From Litomosoides sigmodontis (Eukaryota; Nematoda; Chromadorea; Rhabditida; Onchocercidae): a stretch of 64,000 nt of DNA. The position numbers were made by a program, and so were the translations under genes. Each line of letters starts with the position of its first letter. The stretch's first letter is position 1. Where the stretch lies: assembly GCA_963070105.1 (NCBI GenBank), contig OY718808.1, positions 7,435,898 to 7,499,897 of the forward strand, given 5' to 3'. Shown piece by piece: positions 32,475 through 47,800 of this stretch. Below the pieces are notes generated by a model. That model searched no databases, had not been told where the DNA came from, and worked only from the letters and a program-made list of their open reading frames with translations.

Positions 32475-32515
32475 CTGAAACAATTTATTCCTTGTTTTAA
32501 TAGATGAATACGTAC

Positions 32516-32529
32516 AGACACACACACGC

Positions 32530-32560
<31 letters not shown>

Positions 32561-32572
32561 GGGAGAGAGGAA
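32516..32572 (+). repeat. Compound (CA)n-(GA)n microsatellite
   Basis: A short CACACACG run followed by about 45 bp of GA with GGG interruptions, upstream of the first globin exon found. Confidence 0.92.
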
Positions 32573-32618
32573 GGCCGATATAAATTACACAAGATCGTCA
32601 TCTTTCATTCATTCATCA

Positions 32619-32657
32619 ATCTCATCCTGATCATTTTAAGAATGATCAGGATGAGAT
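32619..32657. repeat. 17-bp perfect hairpin with imperfect outer arms
   Basis: ATCTCATCCTGATCATT (32619-32635) pairs with its exact reverse complement at 32641-32657 across the loop TTAAG. Beyond it, CATTCATTCATCA on the left and GATGGATGAATAAAG on the right continue to pair imperfectly. It could be a cruciform-forming repeat or the remnant of a small inverted-repeat element. Confidence 0.85.
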
Positions 32658-35600
32658 GATGGATGAATAAAGAATGAATTCAAGCAATTTCAATAAATTC
32701 ATTCTGCAAGTTCAATTTCTTTCCTCTCATTTATTGAAATATCCCAGACAAGAAGAAGAAGAAATTACTTAATCTAACATTTACCCTATTTGATTTCTTT
32801 TTTCTTTTCAAAATCTTCCAAGCACTTACAATCTAATTTCAAATAGATAGACAAAATACGATTAGTATGGTAGATTGAAATGAGCACTAACTAATCGTAA
32901 TGATGCAATGAGTGCCTTTAGATATTTGTTGAAGTGAGAGGGACGAATGAGAAATGGAGGAAGTTTTGAGGGAGTAAGAAGATAGAAGGCTTTTTTCCAT
33001 GCATACATTAAAATTTCACAAATTTTCACTTACAAAATTTCACTTCATTAGATTGGAATTACTGTGGCAGCAGAGTGAAATGAGGGAATTTATGCAAAAC
33101 AAAATCACATTCTTGCAACAGCAAATTTTCTTTTTTTTCTGAGCAAAATATTACAAAGAGTTTTGCATTGCTTCATCTCATCCAATCATATCATTGAGGA
33201 ATTCTTGCAAAAACTAATAGCTATTAACTAGCTAACCAACTAACTGTTGCTATTTTAGTAATTCATAAAGTGAATAACTTACTCAGTGCGATGATGACGA
33301 AGGTAAGTATGGGAGAGGAAATGACGACGATTTGTCGCTTAGATGATCGATGTACTGTAGTTGAATTCAAAAATTATTGAAGTTTTGACGAAATTTTGCT
33401 CCTCTAATAGTGCTAGAATCATAGCGAAATGAATGATTAAAAACGTAGAGTGGAAGATTTGAAAAGATCAATGAATTTTTAGGATCTGAAACGAAAAAAA
33501 CGACGAAATTACTTGCAAATTAAAATATCTTTTTTTTTTTTAAAAAAAAAAAAACGTAAATATCATTGAAACGATTGCAAGTATGCGTTAATTGTTTTGT
33601 TTAAATTGTAATTATGCATTAATGGAAGGTAAGCCGCCTAACAGTTAGGAAAGACTAATGATAATTAATAGTGATAACGATTGTTGATAATGATGGTGAT
33701 TACAATTATAATATGAACAATTACAGTTATACAATTTTGCTGCGGAAAAATTACAAATAAATATAGCGCAATGACAGTTATTCATTTTACAAAAGAAAAA
33801 AACTGTAAGCATTTTGGTGATAACTTTACAGGTGCAATATTTAATTAAACATTCTCTAATTGTCTTTGTTCATGTAATTTGAAATATCATCAGCCTAACA
33901 TAACAATAGCAAATCATTTGCAGGAGAGGCTGTGAAACAAGGAGGGAGAGAGAGAGAGAGAGAGAGGGCGAAAGATGAGGGAAGAAAGTGAAATGGTTGA
34001 TATCAATGAATATGTTGTTGCTTTTGTTTTACAAATTGAAAATCGCAAAAGAAAAAGCAAAGAAGAAAAGATGGAAGAAACTGAAAAAGCAAAATTTAGT
34101 ACCGAAGAAGAATAAGAAAAAGAAGAAAAGAAAAAAATAAACTATTTTGCTTTCCTTCTCTTCTAAGTCATTTATTTGCGTAAATAAAACTTTACTAATT
34201 TACTTGCTATTCTTTTTCAGCATTTATATGAGAGTAATTAATTTACATGCTCTTTAATCGAGTGAAATATCACTCTGACCTATTTGCAATGATTAGATAA
34301 ATAAAAGAGAGAGGGGGAGAGAGCGAGTCGACTATTACTTTGATTTAAATTTATTTTCAACCTCATTTCTAAAGTCATTTTTATTAAAATATCGCTATGG
34401 CATCAAGTGAGCTTAAGACAAATGCTTTTCATCCCTTTTTGCTCCGAGTGGCACTTGTTGCCTTTGTTTTTCAGTGAGTGGGAAATGTTTCATTCAAAAC
34501 TACAACCTTTCCTTTTTCGTGCATTGTAGAATTACTGTAAAGAGATGGCCTTTCTCCACTTCTTCGACACAAAAATTTAAAAAATAAACTTTAATCGGAA
34601 TTTTTTAAAAGAATTTTGATCATAGCTTTCTTTTCTTATATGAAAATAGCACACATTGCAAAATTTTTTTTAAAATTATAATTGATTATTCCTAATTGCT
34701 GAAACTGTCAAAAAGAAAGAATGTAATTTATGCAAATTGTGAAATGTGCATCTTTTCAGATACTAAACATAATTCTCTGATTGATAATTTTAATGCATCT
34801 GATATTATATTAGAGTTACGTGACAATTATTATATTAGAGTTGCATCACATTATTCACACTGTCTTCATTTCATTAATAAAATATTTAAATTTAATCAAA
34901 TATTAATTCTCAGTAAAATCGATTTTCGTTTGATAAGTCACAATTAAACAATTTTATCCAATTTTTTTTTGTCAAAATCGAAAAGGTGATGATGACCAGT
35001 TGTTATTCAATGAACTAAATTAGTAGTCTCTCTAAAACAATGCAAATCAAAAAAGTCGAGTAAGCAGTTTGACTTAGCAAGAAAGAAGTGAATTGATATT
35101 ATGCGATGGATTAATTAGGAGTAATTAATGTCGGCAGGATGAATAGAAGAAGCAAGTAAAGCTACTAAATATGACCAATCTCTCTGTTTATCATTAAATG
35201 TTAGCAAATGCATAGGTTACATTAATGTGACCAATGATATGTTATTAAAATTTCAATAACTCATTGTCTTCACTCTTCCCCTTTTATTTCGTTTCGCTGC
35301 TAAGAAAAAAAGCAAGGAAAAAAAAGTTTTTGAAATTTAAATTTTGCAAAAAAATAATATTTTTTATTAAAAACAAATTTTTTCATTAATTGTTAAATTA
35401 CAGTACACCCACCTCACACGTAAATGCTTTTATTTAAAAGCGAATTTTAGAATTGTCGTGCAATCAATCAGCTTTTTCCTTCATACCACTACTTTCGTTC
35501 CTTCTCAGAACTCTTCCACCTAAGTCGGAGGAGGAGGGGATGGGTGAGGGAGTTTGTTCACCGATCAGTTCTCCTATTATCCGATAAGATTTATGATATA

Positions 35601-36794
35601 CTCATTTGTTGTAAAGTACATCTATTTTACAGTTGTACAGTAGCCGTTGTTAATTACTGTCCTCAAAATGAAGCACTCCTACAATCATCACTCTTTCAAG
35701 CGCCGTCTTTCTAAATTAGCAAGAGAAAAGATCGATTTGCTTATCGATTAAATTATTTTTATTATTTTTGACAATTATATTTTAATGTTAAAGGCAATTA
35801 AACCTCTAGTGGTAAACTAAAATTATCCCAAAATATAATTCACAACATATGCAAATTGAGCAAATATTACGTAAATCAGAGTGCAATAATATAAAATTTA
35901 TTTCATCAAGTATATGAATGATATTTTTAGATATTTCAAATCAATAAAATATGAGAATGAAACTAGAAAAATTGTTGTACATCAATTCCCCTAGTGAAGA
36001 ATGAGAGAAAACATCTATGTTAACTGCTTCATTCGATTGCGCCTTATATTCCTACTTCATTTCCGCTCCCATTTTTTTGATTAAATTTTATAAGCCATAC
36101 TTTGAGTTAATTACTGCTTAATTCAAAAGCCATTTGAGAGTCTCGGAGTTGTGGATGGATACAGTAACAATCAAATTGTTGCAGTTTCAGTCTAAGTAAT
36201 CAGTTTTTTCCTGCCTTTCTTCTTGAGAACCCATGTCATACTTGAGGATCGTAAGCAAAAAAAGGAGGAAAATGATAGGATTGATAAAATTCTAATAAGA
36301 AATGAAAAACTTATTAATTGGAGGATTGATAAGGCATTATCCAAATAGGTATGCTTGAAATGCTCAAAAAGGGACATTAATGACAACTTGTCATTCCACT
36401 TAAATCTTTCAAATGATTAAAATCTCGCAAACAATCATAAAATTAAAAAAGCAATGCTTTTTAGGAGATAAATCAATTCTTATTTAAATATTTGTCATGA
36501 ACTATTTCCATAACTTTACTGGAAATTGGTGGCCTTTCAATAATAGAAGTGAATTTTTTCTAATATCGTAGAACATTTGAAGAAAAGAGGAAAAAACAAA
36601 TTGTTTTTCTTCTAATTGTTGTTTAAAATGCTACAGTAATCATAAATTTTACCAAAAAATATGCGCTTTAGCAGATGTGAATAAAGCTAATTAATTATTG
36701 CACTGACTTTAATGATGCCAAATATCAAATAAAATGCCATTCAACTTGCTTATTCCTTATCGTTAATTACAAAAATCAACTAAATTAACTGTCA

Positions 36795-36930
36795 GAAGAA
36801 CACTGTAAGTTTGAAGGATACTATAAAAACGATACTGTATGTCTGAAGGATACTCTATAAAAGGAACACTGTGTGTTTGTGGGATACTGTAGAAAGAATA
36901 CAGTATGTTTGAAGGAGTTATTAAAAAATG
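36795..36930 (+). repeat. Four-copy degenerate 33-bp tandem repeat
   Basis: Units start near 36795, 36831, 36864 and 36897. Each reads roughly GATACTGTATGTTTGAAGGA followed by TACTATAAAAG. Divergence between copies suggests an old array. Confidence 0.8.
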
Positions 36931-37248
36931 TGGAAGGACTAGTAGTAATTTGCTTTAGGTAGGTATGCGATGATCCATACGATTTGATGTTAATTGCAAA
37001 AATTAATTTTAGTAGTAAACTAGAACCTCAATCATCCTTTCCTTATCCTCTACAAAGCATAGCTAACACATAACTCATTGCAAGCTAAAAATTCACAATT
37101 CTCTAGCAGTTTTCTAGCGTTAGCTATTTTTTTCGAAAGATAAACGTGATGTCAGTGATCACTTCAGTTTCTTATCATATCACACACCTTATTGTAATAT
37201 CATTCATTTACCGCACTGATAGAGAGAGAATCAAGTATAAGCAATTAA

Positions 37249-37281
37249 AAATTTGCATGCTTCGTAGCAGCATGCAAATTT
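37249..37281. repeat. 13-bp perfect hairpin, 7-nt loop
   Basis: AAATTTGCATGCT (37249-37261) and AGCATGCAAATTT (37269-37281) are exact reverse complements around TCGTAGC. The arm holds the octamer-like ATTTGCAT. Confidence 0.85.
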
Positions 37282-40200
37282 AAAGATTGTTTGGAGCAGA
37301 AGATTAGGAAGGAAATTGTGCTAGCAAGTTTTTTAAGCAGCAATTTTTTTTTTGCTTCTACTTTTGTTTCTGGTCATTTATCATCCATTTTCTGTAACTA
37401 TTTCAGTTAAATATGTTCATTGACTGATTTGATTGATCGATCGATCGATTGATCGGTTGATTTTTGCATGATTACTGCTGTGGCGTAGCCAAAAGAAAAT
37501 TGTTCGTTCGGTTGAGAATGCGAACACAAAGCGTTGGCTAAATTAAGCATGCATGCATCATTGTACTCGTTAATAGAAATGGAAATTGCAAGTGCATTTT
37601 CTGCGAAAGTTTTTTTCTCGCCTGTAAACGAAATAGTCTAGGGAATTCTTTTTTTCTTGCACTTTTAATCCTCTAAGTATGTTTTTACTTGGAAAAAATT
37701 CATTGAAAGATGTAATTTCAACTTGACAAATATTACTACCAAGTAGACTTAAATGAACATTTGAAAAATTTTTAATTATTTGAATGTTCGATGGATTTTT
37801 TTTTAAGGAATGGAAGGATAATTTTCTTAGATTGCATTTCCAAACGTATTTGAGATTGTATGGAAGAGAAGAAGTGATCACTGGTGGTATATAATAAATG
37901 AATTCGAATTAATATTAACTCTTTTTCGTCACCAATCAGGAAATTGAAATGAGTCAGCAGCGATGCAGTACGTCCCCAAGCTAGAGATTTAAATCAATTC
38001 AGCAAAATTTCCATTTTAACAGAAAATTGCTTATTGGATAAATCCCCACTTCAATATTTGAAATTACCACTAGCAGTATTCTTAGCAAACAAATCGTATA
38101 TAATCTGAATTTCAGAATTGCGACTTCTCGCGTACTTTTGTAATTATCAAATATCGGTGTGCAAAACATTAAGCCAACTGCTCAATGACGGAAATTAAAT
38201 TAAAGTTAAATTTGGTAGAAAGTTAGAAGTACACAAGGATAGTTGTTAAATTCCCAATTGCAAATGCAATAATCATTCGCCAATTGATTAAGTGATAACG
38301 ATATCAGTTGCCGTATTACATGATCATCCGTATCAATGAAGTATTAAGCAAACATAATATGGCACATGCTAATAACAAATTATTTTCTTCATTGCTTACG
38401 TGAAACATTTGAAAAAATTCACTTCTAAACTAAAATATATCCCATGGGGGGCATTGAATTGGAAATGAACGAATTATAAACTTGAAATATGGACAGCTAG
38501 AATGAAGTTAATAATTCCCAGTTGATAATCAATTTCACATTGATAAATTATCATGTTTAAAATGTTTATTTCATAAATAATTATAATATTATTATTGATA
38601 GTAATAACAACGGTTTTTTTTTACAACAGTTATGAAAATGCAGTCATCGATGGATAATGTTGATGCAAAGTGGAAATGAAATTAATTTATATTTCATTCC
38701 ATTATCACCAAAAGACACTTCTTATTGTGGTTTTAGAGAGATGAACAATGACTGATGTTTACTTATCATTGAATGATAACCGTTATTATTGATAATCACA
38801 TAATATTACTGCTTTCGACAATTACGCAGTTGTAAAGAGAGAAAATTCAGTACGCTTCGTAAGTAAAGTTAATCCTTTTGAGTAAAAAAACTTATCAGCA
38901 ACGTTATCACCAAAACGAGCACAAGTAGCTCACTGCTATCAGTGAAATCTCAGACAAAACACTCTTACGAACTTTCCGATAAAATGGTTGATGAATTAGT
39001 ACGCATTCAATTTCAGGACAAATGCTTTTTTTTTGGCGAAAGAAAAAAGCATAGGAATTATTCATCGAGTAATTCAGCTTTTGTCGGTGATATGTGCGCT
39101 TGCGAGAGGATTAGCTTGACAAGGATTGTTGAAGCGAAAGCTTCATGGCAAACATCTCTGTGTTTAAGCTAGAAAATAAGCTCTGTGAAGGATTCTGAAG
39201 AGAAATATCCGTGCCTCGAAGAAGCAACAATATCTAATTTCTATCTCGAAGGGATTTGTAAAATAAAGTTCATTTAGTAATTGTTTGGCTTTGGCGGTTG
39301 CTTGTTATTGCCAGGCATTTCGCAAACTTTAACCGCATAAGCAGTAAAATTTAAATAATGCATTTATATAACATTTAAATTATAACGAGAAATTGATTAA
39401 TGGAAAAAATTTTCGAGTTTTATGTTTGGTAAACAACAATTCATCATGTAGACGGACGGTATTTGAACTTTTAATGTTTTATTAAATTTTAATACTAATT
39501 CAATAAATAGCCCTGTTTTCATGAATTCCTCAGTTCAAGAGAGCCAGCAATAATTGTTAACTTAAAATGTAGAAGATTAGAATTGAGCATTCGATCAGCT
39601 AAATCCTTCGTTCATTGATCTGACCAAGGATTGAGCAAAAAATAAAAAGGTATTTATTGAAGTCGTAGGAGAAACAGTGACGTTAATAAACGTGGAAGGT
39701 TAATGAACGTGGAAATTACGACTAAATTTTAGAGTGAATTAATGAAGTACGTCACGTAAGGCTTTGACAAATTTGCATAGAGAGATTTACGTCAATGAAT
39801 TGGAGGAAATTTTTGAAGAAATCTAACTCGTCAAGTTGTCCACGAAAGCATTTTACGCTGAGCTGTTGACATCATTTAAAAGAAAGAAAAAAACAAAAAA
39901 AGAGCACCTGCAATCTAACCACTTTGCACTTTCATATTTCAGAAAGGGAAATTTCTTCCGGCTAACGTAGATTATGGAATTTGAAAAACAAGAATTTATG
40001 CCGCAAGGTTCAGTGGGATAACAAATGTTAAATATCCTGAAGCAGATAGTATTGAATTTAAGCCCTAAATTATTAAAAAATTTTATAATATATAATTAAC
40101 TGATCTTTATAATGTTTAGTTAATTAGCAATTTTTTCATGCAAACTTTTACTTCTGTGCTCAAATATGTGGTTTGAAAAAGAAGTGATAAAAATTTAGAT

Positions 40201-40722
40201 AAGCTAAATAGACACGAACTTCAGCTTTTTTAAATAAGCTTTTTCAAATCATATCGATATTCATTTTAATTCTAAAAAAACGAAAACAACTCTTCTATGT
40301 GCTTACATATGTTATTTTCTTTTCTCTCTCTCTTCTCCTCTCTCTCCCTCTCTGTTTATTATTTAATGATAAATGCTTAAAGTTACGGCTGACTGTTACA
40401 TTCAAACTATAAAAATAGAGCAATGAGAGAAGAACGGGCAAGTATTTTTAAATATTACAATGCTTGGATCAAACCCGACGGGGAGAACTTGGCCGACAAG
40501 GAGAAAACGAAGGCCTTAAGGGTCTTCTGCTTAGTACCAAAGTCTGAAGTTCTCTCTCAGGCAAATGTGATGCAATAGAGTTGTTTAAAAAATAATTTAT
40601 AGAAAGCAATTTCATTGCAATATATGTTTTGCCGTTTCTTGCCTTCTTTCCTTGGAAAAAGGCCATTACAAGATGAGGCAATCATTCTCATCGCCGCAAA
40701 ATGCTTGTATATTTATTATTAC

Positions 40723-41803
<1,081 letters not shown>

Positions 41804-41869
41804 GTTATTATTATTATCATTAATTAAGTTATTAAATTATTGTTAATTATTATTAATTACTATTAAATT

Positions 41870-44800
41870 GAGCCTTACGTAAGCTAAGTAAGCCATTTGC
41901 AATATTAGTTAGGTTCATTAATATGTTAGGGCATCGCGTAAATTTTGTTACATTCGTAACAAATTCATTCAAACACATAAGAAACACCGCAAATGCGAAA
42001 ACTCAGCCTCCACTTGCACCTAGGAATTTCCTCCTCTTAACAATATCAATTACCAATCAAATAGTCCAAAAGAAAATGCAAAAACTCAAAAATGATCGTT
42101 TACTCATTAAGTTGAATATTATTCAAAATTGCAAAAATTAAATTAATACCTGATGAGTGCCTGTTGTAATTTATTTTAATAAAATGGCATTAGCTGAATT
42201 ATCTTTGAAATGAATTCAATTTAACTTGTAGCACAATTGTTTTCAATAAACCAAAATTTAATTCAATTGCATGAGAAAGAAAAGAAGAAAGGAGAGGAGG
42301 GAGAAGAGGAGAGAAGTGAATTCTTAAAGAGAGAGAGAGAAAGAGAGAGCCGTCTGAAATAACAAATGTAAACGCTAATGAATTTTCTTTCCTCTTTTTT
42401 TCATTGCTTAAGGAAATGTTTGAGGGAAAAATTAATGAAATAGCTATCAGTGGGAGAAACTAGAAGTGTGAAATTTCATCAAATCGAATATTGAAATTGT
42501 ATAATTTCTAATTGAAAGAGAGCAACAAAATCTCTTTTGTGCATGCGAACGTTTTTTTCCCTTGTTCAATTGAAAAGAGAAGACAGCATCAAAAAAAAAA
42601 ATGAGAAATCCGAATTTTCATATTCCAAATTGCTAGCTAACATCAAATCTCAAATTGATTTATTTTGCATTGATTTATTTTTATATTTAACTAAATTTTC
42701 AATGCAGAAACATTTTTTGAAAAAAAAAGAATTTTCAATAATTTTTTTTCAAAATATTTTCATTTGCACTTTTAAACTGAAAAGTAATTACCTACTGCTA
42801 AATTTGAATTAAAAAAAATTAGTTTACATAACAGTAATTTGATATGAGCAGTTTCTCCTTCATACATTCTGTGCATTTCATACCAAAATGATTTCAAAAA
42901 TAAAACATAACGTGAATAAACGTGACATAAGTGGACGAGTTACGTAAGGCCTAAGGCCACAATTTAATTAGTGAAAACTAATTGAAAATATGTTTTTGTA
43001 AAACTAACTAATAACTAACTAATTTCGTATCGAAAGCGATGCTTTTCTTCACCGAAACAACTAATCTATTCACCCGCGAACGATGAGTTATCACCCCCAA
43101 CGAAAAGAAACTCTCTAAATTTGTTTAGTGAAGGAAATTTCACTAAACTTACTCTTCAAGCTTCCAGCAAGCAAAAATATTGGAAAAAAAAGGTATTAAT
43201 TATTCAATTACTAAGCTTGCATTTTCAAAACTCATTTATTTTTTTAAAAGGGCGGAGCATTCGAATGAAAAAAACAAAAGAGAGAAGCGATGTAGCAGCG
43301 TGATACCATTAACAATGTAATATTATCGCATCTCTAATATCACTTCCCTTCAACCACAACCGTAGCAAAGTGACAATTAACTAAAATTAATTAATTTACA
43401 AAAGTTGATAAGTGGCAGAGTTCTGAAAGCTCTGAAATTTTGGCAATTTTCACATGTTATAGCTTATCGAAATTGATAGATTGAACGCACTGATAACTGC
43501 GAATTAGATAATTACAACTATGTTGAATTATCTTTGACGAGGACGCGTAACTCCCAGCAACTGAAATGCTAATTTATCGTCATCTTAACTGCTCTTCAAT
43601 TGCTTCAAAATTTGAAAATATACTGGTAAATTTTTGAAGCGCAAAAAAGTCCGTTAATAGAAATGCATGATGCATAAGCATAATCAGGAAAAAAATTTTT
43701 TCTTACAAATGATTTATAAGTTTTGTTTGAAAAACAATAAAGTCCTACGCTGTGATGAAAACTGCAATAAATGCAATTAGTCTGAGTGTCCTTTTTTTCC
43801 GAAATTTCTAAGTTTTTTTTCCAACGTTATCACCAATTTGAAATTAATTTTTTGAACTTAAATTTAATTATTTAAGTGCAAAATTTTCATGTTTACCGGA
43901 TGAATTTGAATTTAATGGAAACAATCACATAATTGTGTGAAGATGGAAGAGATGTGCAATAAAAGAGTGTTTAAGGGAGTGTTGTTAAGTTCATTTGAAT
44001 TAATTGACAAGTGTCATTTGTCAGAAATGTTTTTTGATTATCAAGTAAGGATTGATGAATGAAAATCATTATGAGCAGCTGGCAACATTTAGGCTAATTA
44101 ATTTAACACTTCACGTATTACTCAGAAGTAGAACTACACGCACATACGTGTAAATGATGAGATCATTGGAAATATCCTTGAAAACATTATTTGCACATCT
44201 TTTAACTTCTTCAACAAAAAGGTAACATATATTGTTCAGTTTCAATTATGGATATTTGAATGGGAGCGTATGCATTTACGTGAATAAATGCGTAAGTGTT
44301 CAAATGTGTATGGTAGAATAAAACACGTCTGAGACGCTTGGATGTCATCTTTCTTTAGCTAAAATGAAGCAAAGTGCTGTCAGTCAAGGCCAATTGAAAT
44401 TTTCTTGCATAATTTAGAAATTGTAGACGGCGACCGAAAAGCATTACATGCATGGAACTCAGTTTGACGTGTTTATGAGCGATTCTAATTTGTTGTATGA
44501 GTGCAATGATAAGAGATAAAATCTGCCTGCTGGCTTTGTTACCTTAAGGCAACGACAATTTGCGCTCATTCGCAACTGTAATGCTTGGAAAAGTTAAGCG
44601 GAAACCTGACGACCCGTCGGTTAAGGATGATTTGGTGGTTGGAGATGGATGGATTCACGAAATTTGTTGACATAATACTTCTCTTGTCTCTACCGTATTT
44701 AAATCATGATGTCGAATAAATTAGAATTCAGTAAAGTTAAAGTTACACAGAATTCGATGCATTGGTAATTGAGTGTAAAATTTAAATATGTTAAATATGT

Positions 44801-47800
44801 ACAAGGGAAATGCATAAATCAAATTGAAGTTTAGCTATAAAACTAATACTGTCTATTGTGCCACATCTTATACCAACTTGAATGTAGGTAATTCATTCCT
44901 CTCTCTCTCTCTCTCTCCCTCATTCTTTGCTTCCACTTGCTCTTTCTGCTCTCTCCCTCTCTACTAAAAGACGTGTATTTTAAATACAAAATTTGACTTC
45001 AACTTTATTTGACAATTATTGTTCAATTTTTAATATTTCAGGTATATTTTCTATCATACTGCTTCTAAAATTGTCTCAAAAAAGATGAAAACGTTAATTT
45101 AATATATTTCAAATGCTAAATTTCACAAAAAAAAGTAATAAATTACAAACTTCAACAATTTTTATACAATTACAATTCTAAATGTCGTTACTCTTCGCTG
45201 TCTTATCGGTTTTTGATTAAATCGTTGATTAATTTAATTTAATGTGACAGTTCGTATCGGCAAAAATTGGATACTATTTGGATAATTTAACAAACTGTAC
45301 AGTCCGACGATTATCACAGTTTTCTGATTGGGAGCAATGATTAGTTGCAGTTAGTGATCACGGTGGGATAGAACGAATTACAGTGATAAGTAATTACTGG
45401 GAGAAAATTATCACGATTATTTTATCAACCTGCAATATTTTAATCAAATTTCAATCCGTAGGTTTCGAACATTAATTTAATCGTTTAAAATAAAATAACA
45501 ACTATGAATTTAAACAATAATTACACTTAAAACAATTTCTCCTTTCATCGTTTCCTTTTTGCTTTTCGCGCCGATACAGCAATTATTATTTATATCAATG
45601 AAATATTTTATCAGACGTTGTCATGACGGAATGATAAAAGTAGAATAGAATTGTTGCTGAAATTCCTCGCCTCAATGATGACTACTTCAGACTATCGATG
45701 ACATAACTAGTTTTGCAACGACTAGAGCATCAGCATTTCAACATTTAATTGCTCATGAAAGTTAGTTTTAATATCCACTGATTAATAATCATTATCACTA
45801 ACGCTTAACACTTCATGTTACTTCATCAAAATTTACTCGTTATGACTGCTGCGGTTGGTCAGTTGAGTTAGTCTATTTTCATCACTTTGGTACAATTCGA
45901 TTGCATGCGCAATGTGAAATTTATTTTCTGATATATGTTTAAATCTTAAATTAATTTTCTGATATGTGTTAAGCTTGAATCTATCAGCTTACTGATAAAG
46001 TAGTACTAAATATGTAAAACATAAATATGTGACGTAATCTTCGGCACACATCTTTAGCGCTTTCTTTACGCAAGAAATTCGAGCAACACATTGAGCAGAG
46101 ATCACTATCAGTACAATCAATGAAATGTACTTCACAAACGCATAATTCCCAATGAAATTATCAAAAAATTAGCTCTGAATATTAAACGGAGGAGTGATTT
46201 TTGAATGTGTTATCATTAAATAAAAGTTTAATTATTAGAAAACTTTGAAATGACGTCATGTTTCCATCTTTATCACATTCTTTAGATGCGTATTACAGTG
46301 GACTATTAAATTATCATATTGTCAGAATTCGAATTCCCAGCAAAGTTACAGGGTGAAGATAGCTCATCGTATGAAAACAAAATATTGCACATTCTTTCTT
46401 TCATCTGTAAATAATTTTTGAAATTTTAGCTATTGTTGTGATGCTTCCTATGAGAAATTGAGTTAGAGGTTAAATTTACCTCTTATCTAATTTTTAAATT
46501 TCCTTTAAATTTTAATACCAAAATAGTGCGCAATAATATAAGATATTTTAAATTGCAAAATTGTAAAGCTGTTTAAGTAATTTAAGTATTATTTAGGTAA
46601 ATTTAACTTAAGGCACATTTCTGTGTTTTGCTAAGCCTAAGCTTTTTCCACTTTTCTGCTATTTTATTTTCATTAGTAGAATTGCGCTCAATTTGCGCAT
46701 TGATAATGAAAGAGATTTGGTATGAATTAGAGAGCAATCTTAGGGCAATGATTGATGGATTGTGCGCAATTTGCATGAATATCAGAGGCGAACATGTCAT
46801 TTCAGGTATCATCTTTCATTCAATCATTCTTTTTTATTTTTCAATAAACTGCTCCAAACACTTTAAGCTTTCAAAAAAACGGTTTTGAAAAATGAGTTGT
46901 TTGATTTAACACAATGGTTTGCGTCGTTGGTTGCTGTTTTAAATTATAATTTTCATGTAAAAAGCCATTTCAAAATAAAAATATTGCAAGCATTTACTGA
47001 AATATTTTTCGTTTTTCAAGGAAGCTATTAATTTCATCTTCGCTAATTTAGAGAAAGTCCTTCACTAGGCTAACATTTTAGCTTATAACAAAATTTAATT
47101 TAGGATAACAATCATTCAGTTTTCAAATTCTACGTTAAATATTAATTTTATCACTTTCGAAATAAATTGCTATTGTCCAATAATTGTTTGTTTACTTTTA
47201 TTGTTACTTTTCATCACTATGGTTGATGAAGAATTCATTCAAATTTTAATTTGGCTAAAATACCGAAAGGAATTTAATTAATGAGTAGAAATTTGTGGAT
47301 GAAATGTGAATTTATCGCGCTACCAAGTATGCTAATGACAGCTTCTGCAATTTGTTGAAATATGCAACTAACCAAATTGTTTTTAAAAATTTCTGATCAA
47401 AAAAATTCGCATTAAATAATTAACTAAGAAGAAAGAAGAGAATATTGAAGGAAGTTATTTTGACGTTCTTTGAAGTATACCGATAATATATATTTGTGAT
47501 AACCATTATTACAACAGGCATAAAACTGCTTTTGGAAGAACATACTGAATGCTTCATAACAAAGATTATATTTTGATGGCGCAATTGGTAGACAGACTAT
47601 CATTACATTGCCGCCTTCTCGCCTTCCCTATCAGTCTATCTGCGCAACTGTCCTCTTCCTACTTTTTGTGCTTCTGTGCAATTCTCTTCTGACACAAATT
47701 GAGCAGCTGTCAAATTGACAAATTTTCTGCTAATCATTGTTTTTTTTTCTCTCTCCTTTCTTTTTGATCTCAGCCGCAGCCTCTTCATTAATGATAACAG

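Larger units (their letters stand above)
32475..40700. other. No convincing exon; AT-rich with short repeats
   Basis: Probably contains the missing 5' exon(s) and promoter of the globin gene on the minus strand, but I could not place them. A donor-like ACTGAGTAAGT near 33290 (minus) had no frame-compatible open exon. The stretch carries GA tracts (about 33942 and 34297), a hairpin at 37249 and a four-copy 33-bp repeat at 36795. GC content rises locally at about 40460-40560. Confidence 0.45.

Noticed and set aside
38942..39172. 76-residue plus-strand open frame
   Set aside because: Composition looks mildly protein-like, but there is no family match, no clear splice sites and no neighbouring exon.
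46603..46888. Overlapping open frames on opposite strands
   Set aside because: They cover the same DNA, look compositionally random and have no splice signals.
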